Positions 8,186-17,772 of a stretch of 64,000 nt of DNA are shown here, piece after piece. The notes below the pieces were generated by a model, which saw only the letters and a program-made list of their open reading frames with translations, made no database searches and was not told where the DNA came from. The translations under genes and the position numbers were made by a program. Every line of letters starts with the position of its first letter. The first letter of the stretch is position 1. The stretch covers positions 1 to 64,000 of the forward strand of contig JBNGDI010000007.1 in NCBI GenBank assembly GCA_049975425.1, read 5' to 3'. Source of the DNA: HyVt-105 sp049975425. GTDB taxonomy: Bacteria; Bacteroidota; Bacteroidia; Bacteroidales; VadinHA17.

Positions 8186-10027
8186 ATGAAGTATTTATTC
8201 CACGGTTTATTTATAATTTTTTCTTTAAATGCCACAGGACAAAACACTATTCCTTATCTTATTCATGAGCCTATCATCGACGGATATGCCAACGAAATGC
8301 AGCCGGGCTTCCGGTTACAGGCATTTAAAACCATCACGAAGAGCAATCCGAACAACCCGGATATAACAGCCGGCTACTATCTGGCACACAATGAAAAATT
8401 TCTTTACCTGTACCTGGAAGCACATGCCGACAGCCTGATCGTGCGCGACAGGGGATATCAAAATGGTGACGGGTTTCATTTTCTGATCGGGAAACCACAA
8501 AAGAACAACGAACCCACCGATGAGTTCTACGTACTGGGATTTTCCGCAGGTCAATCCTGGTCGCGTAAAATGATCTGGTATTATAATATAGATCTTCAGA
8601 TGCAACGCCTGAGCCGGGATACAAAATTTGAGACCGGATGCAAAAACGGGAAAATCTCGTTCGAGCTGCTTCTACCCTGGAAAGAGGTGCATCCTTACCA
8701 TCCCTGGTTTTCGGTAAGTGCAGGCTTTAACATCTGTTTTGTAAAAGCTATAGGAGAAAAAGAGAAAAACTATTATTTCATGGAATACGACAACCGGTTT
8801 CAGAGTGAACAATCGAAGAAAAAATACCGGGTTTGCCATTTTGAAAAACCCGAACATATCCCTTACCGGTGTTCTTCCATGCTTTCAAAATGCCATATTT
8901 CAAAAAATGAAAACCCTGTGGTCAGGCTGGCATGCTTTACCACGGATGACACTTCGAGACGAATTTCAATAACCATTGCATCGGGCGAAAATGCAACGGT
9001 GGTTCGTAAAAGCATCAACCTGAATTTCCGGAAAGGATTCAACGAACTGGAAATTCCTGTTGATAACGGAAACCTGATCCCCGGAGGATACCGTGTGGAG
9101 GTCTTTTCTGGTGAACAGCAGGCAGACAGGCATTATTTCAGCGTTTTTCCCGATGTCTACCCGGAAGAATACCGATCGGCCATTCGTTCATTGAGGCCCG
9201 GGCTTTCTGAAGGCACATACCATACCCTGATGTTTTATATCAATGAAATTGACTCAGCCCTGAACCGGATAAAGAACTACGAAAGTTCATACACCATCCG
9301 CAAACAGTTTGCCGAAGCGGAACATTACCTGCAACAGATACAGGCCGGAAAAGATCCGTTTAAGCAGAAAAAAGGCACATACAGAAGGGCATACCGTGCA
9401 GGAAACAAACTGTATCCCTATTCGGTATTTGTCCCCGAAGACTATACGGGAGAGAAAAAGTACCCGCTACTGGTTTACCTGCATGGCAGCGGGGATGATG
9501 ACAGGGTATTGTCCAGGAACACCGTGATCCCGGAAGGGTTCATTGTATTGGCTCCTAACGGACGGGGTACCTCCAACTGCTTTGCAGTTCCCGAAGCGCA
9601 GGCCGATATTGAATATTCCATCACCGATGTGATTCAGCACTTTACCATAGACACTACCAAAATAATCTTAAGTGGGTTTTCCATGGGCGGATATGGCGTT
9701 TACAGAACCTATTACGAGCATCCGGAAAGATACAGGGCTATCGCGATCATTTCCGGCCATCCCGATCTGGCCAGGCGCTGGATCAACCCGGAAGCGCCCA
9801 ATTTTCTGCAAGAAGCATATCTGACAAGGTTCAGGAATGTTCCGGTTTTTATTTTCCATGGTACAAAGGATTTAAATTGCCCGTTTGAGCTAACGGAAAA
9901 ACTGGTGCAAAAACTCAGGAATACCGGCTGCCATGTAACTTTTGTGACGGACCATGGAGGGCATGGGGGTATGAACCCGAAAATTCGCAGCAAATACTAT
10001 GAATGGTTACGCAAACAGTCAGAATAA
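8186..10027 (+). CDS. Secreted CBM9-like domain plus carbohydrate esterase
   Basis: Encodes 613 residues from the ATG at 8186, which starts a signal peptide (MKYLFHGLFIIFSLNATGQ). A neighbouring ATG at 8180 is equally possible. The upstream extension of the frame has no support. The N-terminal 200 residues resemble CBM9-type or DOMON-like carbohydrate-binding domains (IIDGYANE, GFHFLIGKP). The C-terminal 200 residues are an alpha/beta hydrolase of the esterase D/PHB depolymerase type: YLHGSGDDD, GFSMGG with Ser499, Asp in GTKDLNCPFE and His in DHGGHGG. It probably removes acyl or aryl groups from plant or microbial polysaccharides outside the cytoplasm. The domain pairing supports a sugar-linked ester substrate. 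Confidence 0.75.
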   Translation: MKYLFHGLFIIFSLNATGQNTIPYLIHEPIIDGYANEMQPGFRLQAFKTITKSNPNNPDITAGYYLAHNEKFLYLYLEAHADSLIVRDRGYQNGDGFHFLIGKPQKNNEPTDEFYVLGFSAGQSWSRKMIWYYNIDLQMQRLSRDTKFETGCKNGKISFELLLPWKEVHPYHPWFSVSAGFNICFVKAIGEKEKNYYFMEYDNRFQSEQSKKKYRVCHFEKPEHIPYRCSSMLSKCHISKNENPVVRLACFTTDDTSRRISITIASGENATVVRKSINLNFRKGFNELEIPVDNGNLIPGGYRVEVFSGEQQADRHYFSVFPDVYPEEYRSAIRSLRPGLSEGTYHTLMFYINEIDSALNRIKNYESSYTIRKQFAEAEHYLQQIQAGKDPFKQKKGTYRRAYRAGNKLYPYSVFVPEDYTGEKKYPLLVYLHGSGDDDRVLSRNTVIPEGFIVLAPNGRGTSNCFAVPEAQADIEYSITDVIQHFTIDTTKIILSGFSMGGYGVYRTYYEHPERYRAIAIISGHPDLARRWINPEAPNFLQEAYLTRFRNVPVFIFHGTKDLNCPFELTEKLVQKLRNTGCHVTFVTDHGGHGGMNPKIRSKYYEWLRKQSE

Positions 10028-10108
10028 CAGGATGTCTGGCCTGGCAGGCAGAAAGAAATAGCTGAGAAATACTAATTTTGCCGAAAAACAGCCAATATTT
10101 CCTCGTCC

Positions 10109-10504
10109 ATGAAAGAAAAGATAAATTCAAAAAACAGAAGAAAAGATCATCAGTTGCCTGAGGCTATTGAAAAATGGGGATGGAGATTCCACCACGTGGG
10201 GATACCCACTGATAAGGTAATGCCGGATGAAAAATATATCCCTCAGTTCAGGTTTTATGTCTCGGGATTCGAAACCAGTCCGTTCGGGATAGAATGGATG
10301 AGGTTTGAGAAAGGCAGTCCCATTCATCCTTTGATACAAACGGTTCCCCATGTTGCTTTTGAGGTGGATGATCTGGATCTCGAATTATCGAACCGTCATT
10401 TGAAAATACTGACTGAGCCGAACGCCCCTTCTGAAGGTGTAAGGGTGGCAATGGTTGAGCACAACAGAGCTCCCATCGAACTGATTGAATTTGAGAAGGA
10501 ATAA
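10109..10504 (+). CDS. VOC (glyoxalase/bleomycin-resistance fold) family protein
   Basis: Encodes 131 residues. RFHHVGIPTD, near residue 26, and VPHVAFEVDDLD match the paired beta-alpha-beta units of vicinal oxygen chelate proteins. ELIEF near the C-terminus supplies a candidate metal-ligand Glu, and the His in HHVGI would be the other. A TAATTTTG box at 10073-10080 may be a promoter -7 element. The reaction is not predictable. There is an 81-bp gap from the esterase gene and it runs convergently with the GH20 gene. Confidence 0.7.
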   Translation: MKEKINSKNRRKDHQLPEAIEKWGWRFHHVGIPTDKVMPDEKYIPQFRFYVSGFETSPFGIEWMRFEKGSPIHPLIQTVPHVAFEVDDLDLELSNRHLKILTEPNAPSEGVRVAMVEHNRAPIELIEFEKE

Positions 10505-10649
10505 TTATATACACGACATCTTAATGTATTGATTTTTCTATTGTTTCCACTGACATTATCCCGGAGCCATGTGGTGGAAAACCAAACGGAGCCCCCCGCC
10601 TCTCTGCAGAATCGGTTAAGGCCCCAAAAATCATTGAAGCGGAATGCTT

Positions 10650-13214
10650 TTATTCCCGGTCATCATAAAGATCAGCACTCACCCTGACCGTTCGGCTGCT
10701 GCGTCCGGCCCGGTCGAATGCTTTCAGGAGGACTGTGTCCTCAACCGGTATTCGGGCGGTATATATTTCCGATTCACTGACGGGTTCTGTGCCATCAGTA
10801 GTATAATGTATATTGAATCCATCACAGGGCATACAGGCCTCCACCATATCGTTCCGAATCACGGCTCCGGGAGGAGGGACACGATAGTTGTACCCCCCGT
10901 TCCGCAAGGAAAGTTTCGGGAGTTCTTCCTGATACAGGGTGATGAGAAACTGTTGCCACTGAATCTCTTTTTCTTTCAGGGCCTTTCCCTTTTCCGACGG
11001 GATTTCCCATACAGGTACTTCTGCCCAGGAACGTTCGGCAAAAGCAATCATTTTGGGAAGGAGGTAATATTCCATCATCTCCCCTCCCCTGATGGTTTCG
11101 TGCCACAGCTCAGCCTGCAGGCCAATGATATTTGGCCGTGCCCGGGATTCGAGTTTTTCAGATCCGGCGCTCTTATCCGGAATCATGTAAAAGGGTGCCA
11201 GTTCCCAGGCATCCCGCTCATTGTTGTATCCTGCCCAGTACAAACCGGGTTCTTTCGGATGAGGGTCATAAGCCAGATCAAGATAGACATTGGTAGCCGG
11301 ACACAGCACCACAGGATACCCGCTGTTCGCCATCCGGTAGCCGAGATCTTCCGATCCACGCAGGTTATTCCAGATATAGGGAACCACATTCCTCCGGTTG
11401 AATTCTTCATTTACTCTGTATGTTCCATCTTCCAACCGGGTAAGGGCCACTTCCTCCCACCCACCGGTTTTCAGGCCCCTTTCTTCCAGAATACGAACAA
11501 TCCGCCGGAAAAAGTAGTTCTGCAGGTTTTTCGGATCTGTGATTCCGGGCAGGCGGGCAAGCAATGTATCACATAACGGTGAATCTGTCCATACCCCGTC
11601 CGGCACCTCGTCACCTCCGGTATGAATCATATCCAGGGGGACTCCTGCTTCCCTGTACATAGCAATAACCTCATCAACCACGGTTTCAAAAAAATGATAA
11701 ACCGATTCCCTGGCCACATTCACCACATTATCGTCATAAAATTGTGCCGACCGGTACATCGATTTATCGTCCGGGTCGATAAGACGGTATTCTTCTGCCT
11801 CTTCCGGCTTCCCTTGTTCTATCAGGCGCCTGCAGCGGGCCTCCATAGCTCTGATGGCCGCCCTTGCATGACCCGGAAGGTTTATGCTGGGAATCACCTG
11901 AATATGCCTTTCATGGGCATAACGAATGATTTCTTTAAACTCTTCCTGTGAATAATATCCAGTACCATAATTACCCGGGCGATCCGGGAAAGGCCCGGAT
12001 CCATAAGCCGGAGGGAGGCATTCGGGCTCCTTTGCGGGATGGCCCCGGCGTGAACCCATTTCGGTAAGTTCTGGAAGCGCTTTGATCTGAATCCTCCACC
12101 CTTCATCTTCTGTAAGGTACAGGTGCAGCCGGTTCAGCTTATACATGCTCATCAGATCGATGATTTTCAGCAATTGTTTCCGGGTCTGGAAATTCCGGCA
12201 TACATCGATGTGCTGCCCGCGGTATGCAAAGCGGGGAGCATCTTCGATATATATTTCGGAAAAGACAACCGATCCGTTTTTTCCCTGGCAGGCAGAAAAG
12301 GGAATAAGCCCCAGCAGGCTTTGTACTCCGTAGAACACACCGGCAGGAGTGCCCTGTATACGGATCATTCCGCTTTCCATTTCCAGCCGGTAACTTTCTT
12401 CCGTCTTCCCTCCCACAATCACCGGCATGTTTTTCAACTCAATGACCGGACCGGCCATTCTTTTCCGGCCGGTTACCAACAGTTCCATCCCGGTCAGTTC
12501 GGCTAATTTTTTCTTCAGATACCGGGCTTCAAAATTCAGACCTTCATCAAAAGAGATGACCCAGGTCGAATCCAGCATAAAGCGGTGTTCTCCGGTTTTG
12601 TATCTCACAGGAGAGGGGATCAGTGGCATGAATCCCATGGCAGAATCCGGTTTCATTGCGGCATATTCCCTGAGTCTTGCCGATGCCCAGGGAAGAGGAG
12701 AAGGATCGTTTCTGGAACAGCGCAACTGACCGGGCCTTACAAAGGGTTTCACCCTGTAATCACCGATAACGATGATATCCTGCTGCTCTCCTTCTTCATT
12801 GTACAACACAAAATAAAGTCCCCGGGGAGCATCGCTTTCCTTGAGATAACATCCCCGGAAGGCATAGTAAATATCAATGCTTTCGCCGGGAGGAAGATTA
12901 AACCCCTTGCGTGGCACAAGTTTGTACCAGTCGCCGTTGATATGCTGCACCTCTGCCTCTGCGGTGTCAGAAGCAGGAACAATCGACCGGGGAGCCATAT
13001 TGAAATACAGGGCCCATCCGGAAGATCCCAGTATGGTCTTACCTGAATTAGTAAGAGTATAACAGGCCAGGGCACCCGGAGCAGGGTTGTCGACATTACT
13101 GACCAGTTCCCATTCCACCCGAATTTCCCCGACAGCAGGGCCATCGGGCAAAATTTTACATTGACTACTGATAATCATTAACATAAGAAATACAGAAATG
13201 AAATAATTTCTCAC
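10650..13214 (-). CDS. Beta-N-acetylhexosaminidase, GH20
   Basis: Encodes 854 residues. It begins with a hydrophobic signal and a possible lipoprotein Cys19 (SSQC, a weak lipobox). Domains in order: a CHB_HEX-type N-terminal module (about 25-165), GH20b (about 195-330), the GH20 barrel (about 330-690) and a C-terminal beta domain (TTDGTEP, about 790-850). The catalytic Asp-Glu pair is in HTGGDE (Asp535-Glu536). The enzyme removes terminal N-acetylhexosamine from chitooligosaccharides, glycans or murein by substrate-assisted catalysis. It is divergent from the NagB::PIG-L gene with about 105 bp between. With that gene and the NagX-like gene it forms an amino-sugar locus. The length fits chitobiase-like four-domain members. 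Confidence 0.92.
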   Translation of the reverse strand: MRNYFISVFLMLMIISSQCKILPDGPAVGEIRVEWELVSNVDNPAPGALACYTLTNSGKTILGSSGWALYFNMAPRSIVPASDTAEAEVQHINGDWYKLVPRKGFNLPPGESIDIYYAFRGCYLKESDAPRGLYFVLYNEEGEQQDIIVIGDYRVKPFVRPGQLRCSRNDPSPLPWASARLREYAAMKPDSAMGFMPLIPSPVRYKTGEHRFMLDSTWVISFDEGLNFEARYLKKKLAELTGMELLVTGRKRMAGPVIELKNMPVIVGGKTEESYRLEMESGMIRIQGTPAGVFYGVQSLLGLIPFSACQGKNGSVVFSEIYIEDAPRFAYRGQHIDVCRNFQTRKQLLKIIDLMSMYKLNRLHLYLTEDEGWRIQIKALPELTEMGSRRGHPAKEPECLPPAYGSGPFPDRPGNYGTGYYSQEEFKEIIRYAHERHIQVIPSINLPGHARAAIRAMEARCRRLIEQGKPEEAEEYRLIDPDDKSMYRSAQFYDDNVVNVARESVYHFFETVVDEVIAMYREAGVPLDMIHTGGDEVPDGVWTDSPLCDTLLARLPGITDPKNLQNYFFRRIVRILEERGLKTGGWEEVALTRLEDGTYRVNEEFNRRNVVPYIWNNLRGSEDLGYRMANSGYPVVLCPATNVYLDLAYDPHPKEPGLYWAGYNNERDAWELAPFYMIPDKSAGSEKLESRARPNIIGLQAELWHETIRGGEMMEYYLLPKMIAFAERSWAEVPVWEIPSEKGKALKEKEIQWQQFLITLYQEELPKLSLRNGGYNYRVPPPGAVIRNDMVEACMPCDGFNIHYTTDGTEPVSESEIYTARIPVEDTVLLKAFDRAGRSSRTVRVSADLYDDRE

Positions 13215-13319
13215 AGCAGTTATTATTTATATAAGAATTTAGTATCTTAAAACTGGCTTTTCAAATCCGGGAAACAGAAATCCGATAAAAACAATTCAAG
13301 TTATAAAAATATCGGAACA

Positions 13320-15671
13320 ATGCATTCAGTCAATTTCACAAATGTAGAGAGGCATTTCATTGGTGAAGCGAATATCGCACTGCAAAAAACCAATGTTCCC
13401 TACATTGTAGTGGATAATTTTCCCCTGCTTGGTCTTCTTACCTCGTTGCGGTTTCTTGAATGGGTTGCCGAAAACCCGGAAGGGGTGATCAGCCTGCCAA
13501 CCGGTAAAACACCTGAGTATTTCATATTATGGACCAGGTACCTGCTCGAGCAGTGGAATACCGGAAAAGGCAGGAAAATGCGGGACCGGTACGGCCTGGG
13601 AAAACTTTCGCGACCCGATCTCAGCCGTCTGCGTTTTGTTCAGATCGATGAATTTTACCCGATCGATTCATCCCAGCATAACAGTTTCTGTTATTACGTA
13701 AAGCATTTTTACCTCAATGGGTTCGGACTGAAAAGCCAGAATGCCATGCTGATCGATTCAGAAAAGATCCCCCTGGCGGAAGGAAAACATTACGCGGAAG
13801 TTTTTCCGGATTCGGTGGTTGATTTATCGCTCCGTTACCGTGAACCGGCCAGCAAATTCGAACAGCTTCAGCAGGAGTCCATTTTCATGATCGATAACTG
13901 GTGTTCGGAATACGAAGCCCGCATACGTAAAATGGGAGGTATCGGTTTTTTTCTCGGGGGAATCGGTCCTGACGGGCATATTGCTTTCAATACGCGGGGC
14001 TCCGATCATCATTCCACCACGCGGTTAACATCCACCAATTTTGAAACCCAGGCGGTTGCTGCTACCGATCTGGGAGGAATCGAGATTGCCCGGAACCGTC
14101 TGGTCATTACCATTGGGTTGGAAACCATTACCTACCATCCCGATACCACGGCCATTATTTTCGCGGCCGGTGATGCCAAAGCTCCCGTAGTAAGAAATGC
14201 TCTCGAGGAAAAGCCTGCAAATTTTCACCCTGCCTCGGCTTTGCACAAACTAAACAATGCACGTTTTTACCTCACCCGCGGAGCAGCTTCAAAACTCAGC
14301 GCAAGCATTGATCACTATTACAACACACAGGAGTGGAACGAGGAAAAAACCCAGCGTACGGTGATTGATCTGTGCCGTAAACTCGACAAATATGCCCACC
14401 ACCTGACCATCGAGGATCTGCAAAGCGATCCATACTGCTCAAAAATTCCCGGTCTGAATGAAAAGACCGTTCAAACGGTGATAGATTCGGTGGTGCAAAA
14501 GATCAACCGGGGAATGAAAGGAGAAAGTCACCAGGTATATTACCATACCGGCCCGCACCACGACGATATCATGCTGGGCATGCTGCCCCACATTCACCGT
14601 CTGCTCAGAAACGAAACCAACAAAGCCCATTTTTCCATTCTAACTTCGGGATTTACTGCGGTTACCAACCGTTTCATAACAGAAGCGCTGGAGGACACCA
14701 AAAAATTTCTGAATGCGGGATTGATACAGATGACCGAATATCCTGATTTTTTTGAGAAAGGGTATAAATACAAATGGGACAAGGATGTATATCATTATCT
14801 GATCAAGGTAGCTTCGGGGGAACCTTTTGAATTAAGGCGGGGGCTTTCACACCGGATTGTCCGTTCCCTTGTGGAAATTTACGGGATCCATGATGTGAAT
14901 GAGCTGAAGCAGCAAATCGACAAAATTCTCACGGTTCTGTACAGCAGCTATGACGGAGAAAAAAATCCGGTACCTATTCAGCAATTAAAAGGGAGGATCA
15001 GGGAATTTGAAGAAGAACTGGTATGGGCACGTTTCGGTATTCAGGTAAAGGATGTCCATCATATGCGGCTGGGATTCTATACCGGTGACATCTTCACCGA
15101 GCAGCCTTACCGGAAAAGGGATGTGGAGCCGGTGCTGAATCAAATGAAAGAGATTGACCCTACGGTGATCAGTCTGGCCTTTGACCCGGAAGGGAGCGGC
15201 CCCGACACCCATTATAAAGTGTTGCAGGTTCTTGCTGAAGCCATCAGGTTGTGGGGACAGGAGAAGGACCTTTCCGGGCTGAGGATATGGGGTTACCGCA
15301 ATGTATGGCACCGGTTCCATCCAGCCGAGGCCAATGTGATTGTTCCGGTTTCGCTGAACGCCATGAGTGTAATGGACCATGCGTTTACCCACTGTTATCT
15401 CAGCCAGGTTGAGGCATCCTTCCCCAGCTACGAATACGATGGAAAGTTCAGTGATCTGACAAGGCAAATCTGGGTGGATCAGCTCAGACAGATACAGCTG
15501 GTTCTGGGAAAAAACTTTTTCTACCAGCATGAAAGCCCGCGAATACGTGCCACCCATGGTTTGTTGTTCTTTAAGGAAATGACGGCAGATGAATTCCTGG
15601 GGCATGCCAGAAGGCTGGAGGAAACGATGGAAGTAAGGAACTGGAGAGAAAAAGTCCGGGCCGTGAAATAA
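13320..15671 (+). CDS. NagB-like glucosamine-6-phosphate deaminase fused to PIG-L/LmbE deacetylase
   Basis: Encodes 783 residues. The N-terminal part (about 25-335) is the NagB/RpiA-like isomerase fold, with FVQIDEFYP (Asp110-Glu111) and GGIGPDGHIAFN (213-224), key to ring opening and deamination of GlcN6P. The C-terminal part (about 400-690) has the PIG-L/LmbE zinc motif as PHHDD (412-416), as in N-deacetylases of GlcNAc derivatives. Such fusions are known in Bacteroidetes. I infer one chain could deacetylate a GlcNAc derivative and deaminate the product to fructose-6-phosphate. No signal peptide is visible, so it is cytoplasmic. It is followed after 48 bp by the NagX-like gene. Confidence 0.85.
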   Translation: MHSVNFTNVERHFIGEANIALQKTNVPYIVVDNFPLLGLLTSLRFLEWVAENPEGVISLPTGKTPEYFILWTRYLLEQWNTGKGRKMRDRYGLGKLSRPDLSRLRFVQIDEFYPIDSSQHNSFCYYVKHFYLNGFGLKSQNAMLIDSEKIPLAEGKHYAEVFPDSVVDLSLRYREPASKFEQLQQESIFMIDNWCSEYEARIRKMGGIGFFLGGIGPDGHIAFNTRGSDHHSTTRLTSTNFETQAVAATDLGGIEIARNRLVITIGLETITYHPDTTAIIFAAGDAKAPVVRNALEEKPANFHPASALHKLNNARFYLTRGAASKLSASIDHYYNTQEWNEEKTQRTVIDLCRKLDKYAHHLTIEDLQSDPYCSKIPGLNEKTVQTVIDSVVQKINRGMKGESHQVYYHTGPHHDDIMLGMLPHIHRLLRNETNKAHFSILTSGFTAVTNRFITEALEDTKKFLNAGLIQMTEYPDFFEKGYKYKWDKDVYHYLIKVASGEPFELRRGLSHRIVRSLVEIYGIHDVNELKQQIDKILTVLYSSYDGEKNPVPIQQLKGRIREFEEELVWARFGIQVKDVHHMRLGFYTGDIFTEQPYRKRDVEPVLNQMKEIDPTVISLAFDPEGSGPDTHYKVLQVLAEAIRLWGQEKDLSGLRIWGYRNVWHRFHPAEANVIVPVSLNAMSVMDHAFTHCYLSQVEASFPSYEYDGKFSDLTRQIWVDQLRQIQLVLGKNFFYQHESPRIRATHGLLFFKEMTADEFLGHARRLEETMEVRNWREKVRAVK

Positions 15672-15719
15672 ATTTCAGTGCGTCACATTCTGATATATAA
15701 GAAATGATACTTTTTTCCT

Positions 15720-16811
15720 ATGGAAAATAAACGACTTTTATCACTCGATGCCTTTCGCGGGTTTACCATAGCCGCCATGATTATGGTCAACTTCCCCGGA
15801 AGCTGGTCACATGTTTATCCGCCACTGCTTCATGCCCGATGGCACGGAATGACACCCACGGATCTGATCTTCCCGTTTTTCCTCTTTATCGTGGGCGTAT
15901 CCATTACGCTGGCCTATACCAAACTGCTGAACCGGGGGGTGAGCCGCGGATCCATCTACAGAAAGATACTGTTCCGGACAATGAAAATCTTTCTGGTGGG
16001 GCTACTTCTGAATTACATTCACCATTTTGACCTTTCCCAGCTGCGTTACGCCGGGGTTTTACAAAGAATTGCCATTGTATTTCTGGCGGTTTCCCTGTTA
16101 TTTCTTCATACACGCTGGAAAACCCAGCTGGTAACCGGCGGATTGATACTGGTTGCTTACTGGCTGGCCATGGTGCTGATTCCCACTCCCGGATATGACA
16201 AAGCCATGCTTGAACCGGGTGTAAACCTGGCGGCCTGGGTTGACAGTCAATTGCTGCCGGGCAAGATGTGGCAGGGAACCTGGGATCCGGAAGGGATTCT
16301 CAGTACTTTTCCGGCTATCGCTACCGGAATAATGGGTATGCTCACAGGCAGATTGATCTTAAGTGAAACAGAAGAAGAACGAAAGGTAATATGGATGTTT
16401 TTTCTGGGAACAATAGTGGCTATAGCCGGTTATATTTGGAGCTGGTTTTTCCCCCTCAACAAAAACCTATGGACCAGTTCGTATGTTCTGGTAACGGGAG
16501 GCTTTGCCATGATTTTGCTGGCAGCCAGCATTTTTCGGGTAGACATGCAAAACAAAACAGGCATCGCCCGAATAGGAATCATTTTCGGATCGAACGCCAT
16601 CACGATCTATGTTCTGGCCGATATCCTGGGATTTGTTTTTTATGGCACGCCGATAGGTGGTTTCACGCTGAACAACTATTTCGTTGATCTGTCAAAACAT
16701 ACCCTGCTCTCACCCGAATTTATGAGCCTGTTATATGCCCTGTTGTATGTGGGAATCCTTTTCATCCCGGCCTGGTGGCTTTATCAAAAGAAAATATTCA
16801 TAAAGCTATAG
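15720..16811 (+). CDS. NagX-like membrane acyltransferase (HGSNAT/DUF5009 family)
   Basis: Encodes 363 residues with about 10 membrane helices. The start RLLSLDAFRGFTIAAMIMVN and GMTPTDLIFPFFLFIVG are hallmarks of the heparan-alpha-glucosaminide N-acetyltransferase/YeiB-like group. Human HGSNAT moves acetyl groups across the lysosomal membrane to glucosamine; bacterial NagX members sit in GlcNAc gene clusters. It lies 48 bp after the NagB::PIG-L gene and probably shares its transcript. I infer a role in uptake-linked acetylation of amino sugars. Neighbour evidence is strong; the exact reaction is unproven. Confidence 0.8.
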   Translation: MENKRLLSLDAFRGFTIAAMIMVNFPGSWSHVYPPLLHARWHGMTPTDLIFPFFLFIVGVSITLAYTKLLNRGVSRGSIYRKILFRTMKIFLVGLLLNYIHHFDLSQLRYAGVLQRIAIVFLAVSLLFLHTRWKTQLVTGGLILVAYWLAMVLIPTPGYDKAMLEPGVNLAAWVDSQLLPGKMWQGTWDPEGILSTFPAIATGIMGMLTGRLILSETEEERKVIWMFFLGTIVAIAGYIWSWFFPLNKNLWTSSYVLVTGGFAMILLAASIFRVDMQNKTGIARIGIIFGSNAITIYVLADILGFVFYGTPIGGFTLNNYFVDLSKHTLLSPEFMSLLYALLYVGILFIPAWWLYQKKIFIKL

Positions 16812-16986
16812 CTATCAACAAATAATTATTTGATTTTACATGGCAGGCAAATGTACACATAGCCACATTTATTGTATAAAACCATCTGCAAGCAGGCACG
16901 GATAATACCAGAAGATCCGATGAACCAGATGGTTCACCTGATTTTTTCGTAACTTGCCCGCCGTTTAATGCCATAAACAACTGATA

Positions 16987-17754
16987 ATGGAATCAAAAAA
17001 ATGGTATGAATCGTTATTTGAAAATTACGGGCAACAGTACGACAGGGAATCGTTCACCCAGGGGACATCAGGCGAAGTTGATTTCATTGAAAGAGAACTG
17101 GATTACAACCGGTCACTCAAAATACTTGATGTGGGATGCGGCACGGGAAGGCATGCCATTGAACTGACCAAACGGGGCTATTCCGTTACCGGGATTGATC
17201 TTTCGGAATCACAACTGAAAAGGGCCCGCGAAAACGCCCGCAAGCAGAATCTGGAGATCGATTTCCGCAGGTATGACGCAAGAAACCTGCCTTTTGATCA
17301 GGATTTTGATGCCGCCATCATGCTGTGTGAAGGAGGATTCCCCCTGATGGAAACCGACGAGATGAACTTTGAAATCCTGAAAAATGTAACCAAATCTCTC
17401 AAGAAAAAGTGCAAGTTTCTTTTCACCACCCTGAACGGATTGTTCCCTTTGTTTCATTCAGTGGAAGAATTTTGTAACTCATCTTCCGGAGAAGGCAATG
17501 CCACATACCGGAGCAAAACATTTGATCTGATGACCTTCCGTGATCATAACCTTACAGAGGTAGAGGATGATGATGGCAACAGGAAGGTGCTGGAATGCAA
17601 CGAAAGATATTATGTCCCCAGTGAAATTACCTGGTTATTGAAATCTCTGGGATATACAAAAGTTGAGATATTCGGAGCCCGCCTCGGTGCTTTTTCAAGA
17701 AACGACCGGTTGACCACCGAGGATTATGAAATGCTGGTCGTTGCGGAAAGATAA
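16987..17754 (+). CDS. Class I SAM-dependent methyltransferase
   Basis: Encodes 255 residues. Motif I reads LDVGCGTGRHAIEL (near residue 47), motif II VTGIDLSESQL, and DFDAAIMLCEGGFPL fits motif IV. The substrate is unknown; small-molecule methyltransferases of this type are common. The SMR exporter gene follows after only 18 bp, so the two are probably co-transcribed. The 175-bp gap before it holds nothing I recognise. Confidence 0.85.
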   Translation: MESKKWYESLFENYGQQYDRESFTQGTSGEVDFIERELDYNRSLKILDVGCGTGRHAIELTKRGYSVTGIDLSESQLKRARENARKQNLEIDFRRYDARNLPFDQDFDAAIMLCEGGFPLMETDEMNFEILKNVTKSLKKKCKFLFTTLNGLFPLFHSVEEFCNSSSGEGNATYRSKTFDLMTFRDHNLTEVEDDDGNRKVLECNERYYVPSEITWLLKSLGYTKVEIFGARLGAFSRNDRLTTEDYEMLVVAER

Positions 17755-17772
17755 TAAAGTAGAATTCGCCTT

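Noticed and set aside
10644..11576. Open frame of 310 codons on the + strand
   Set aside because: It lies wholly opposite the GH20 gene, whose motifs are unmistakable, so it is a shadow frame.
14985..15605. 206-codon frame on the minus strand
   Set aside because: Antisense to the PIG-L part of the NagB fusion, with no start context or family match.
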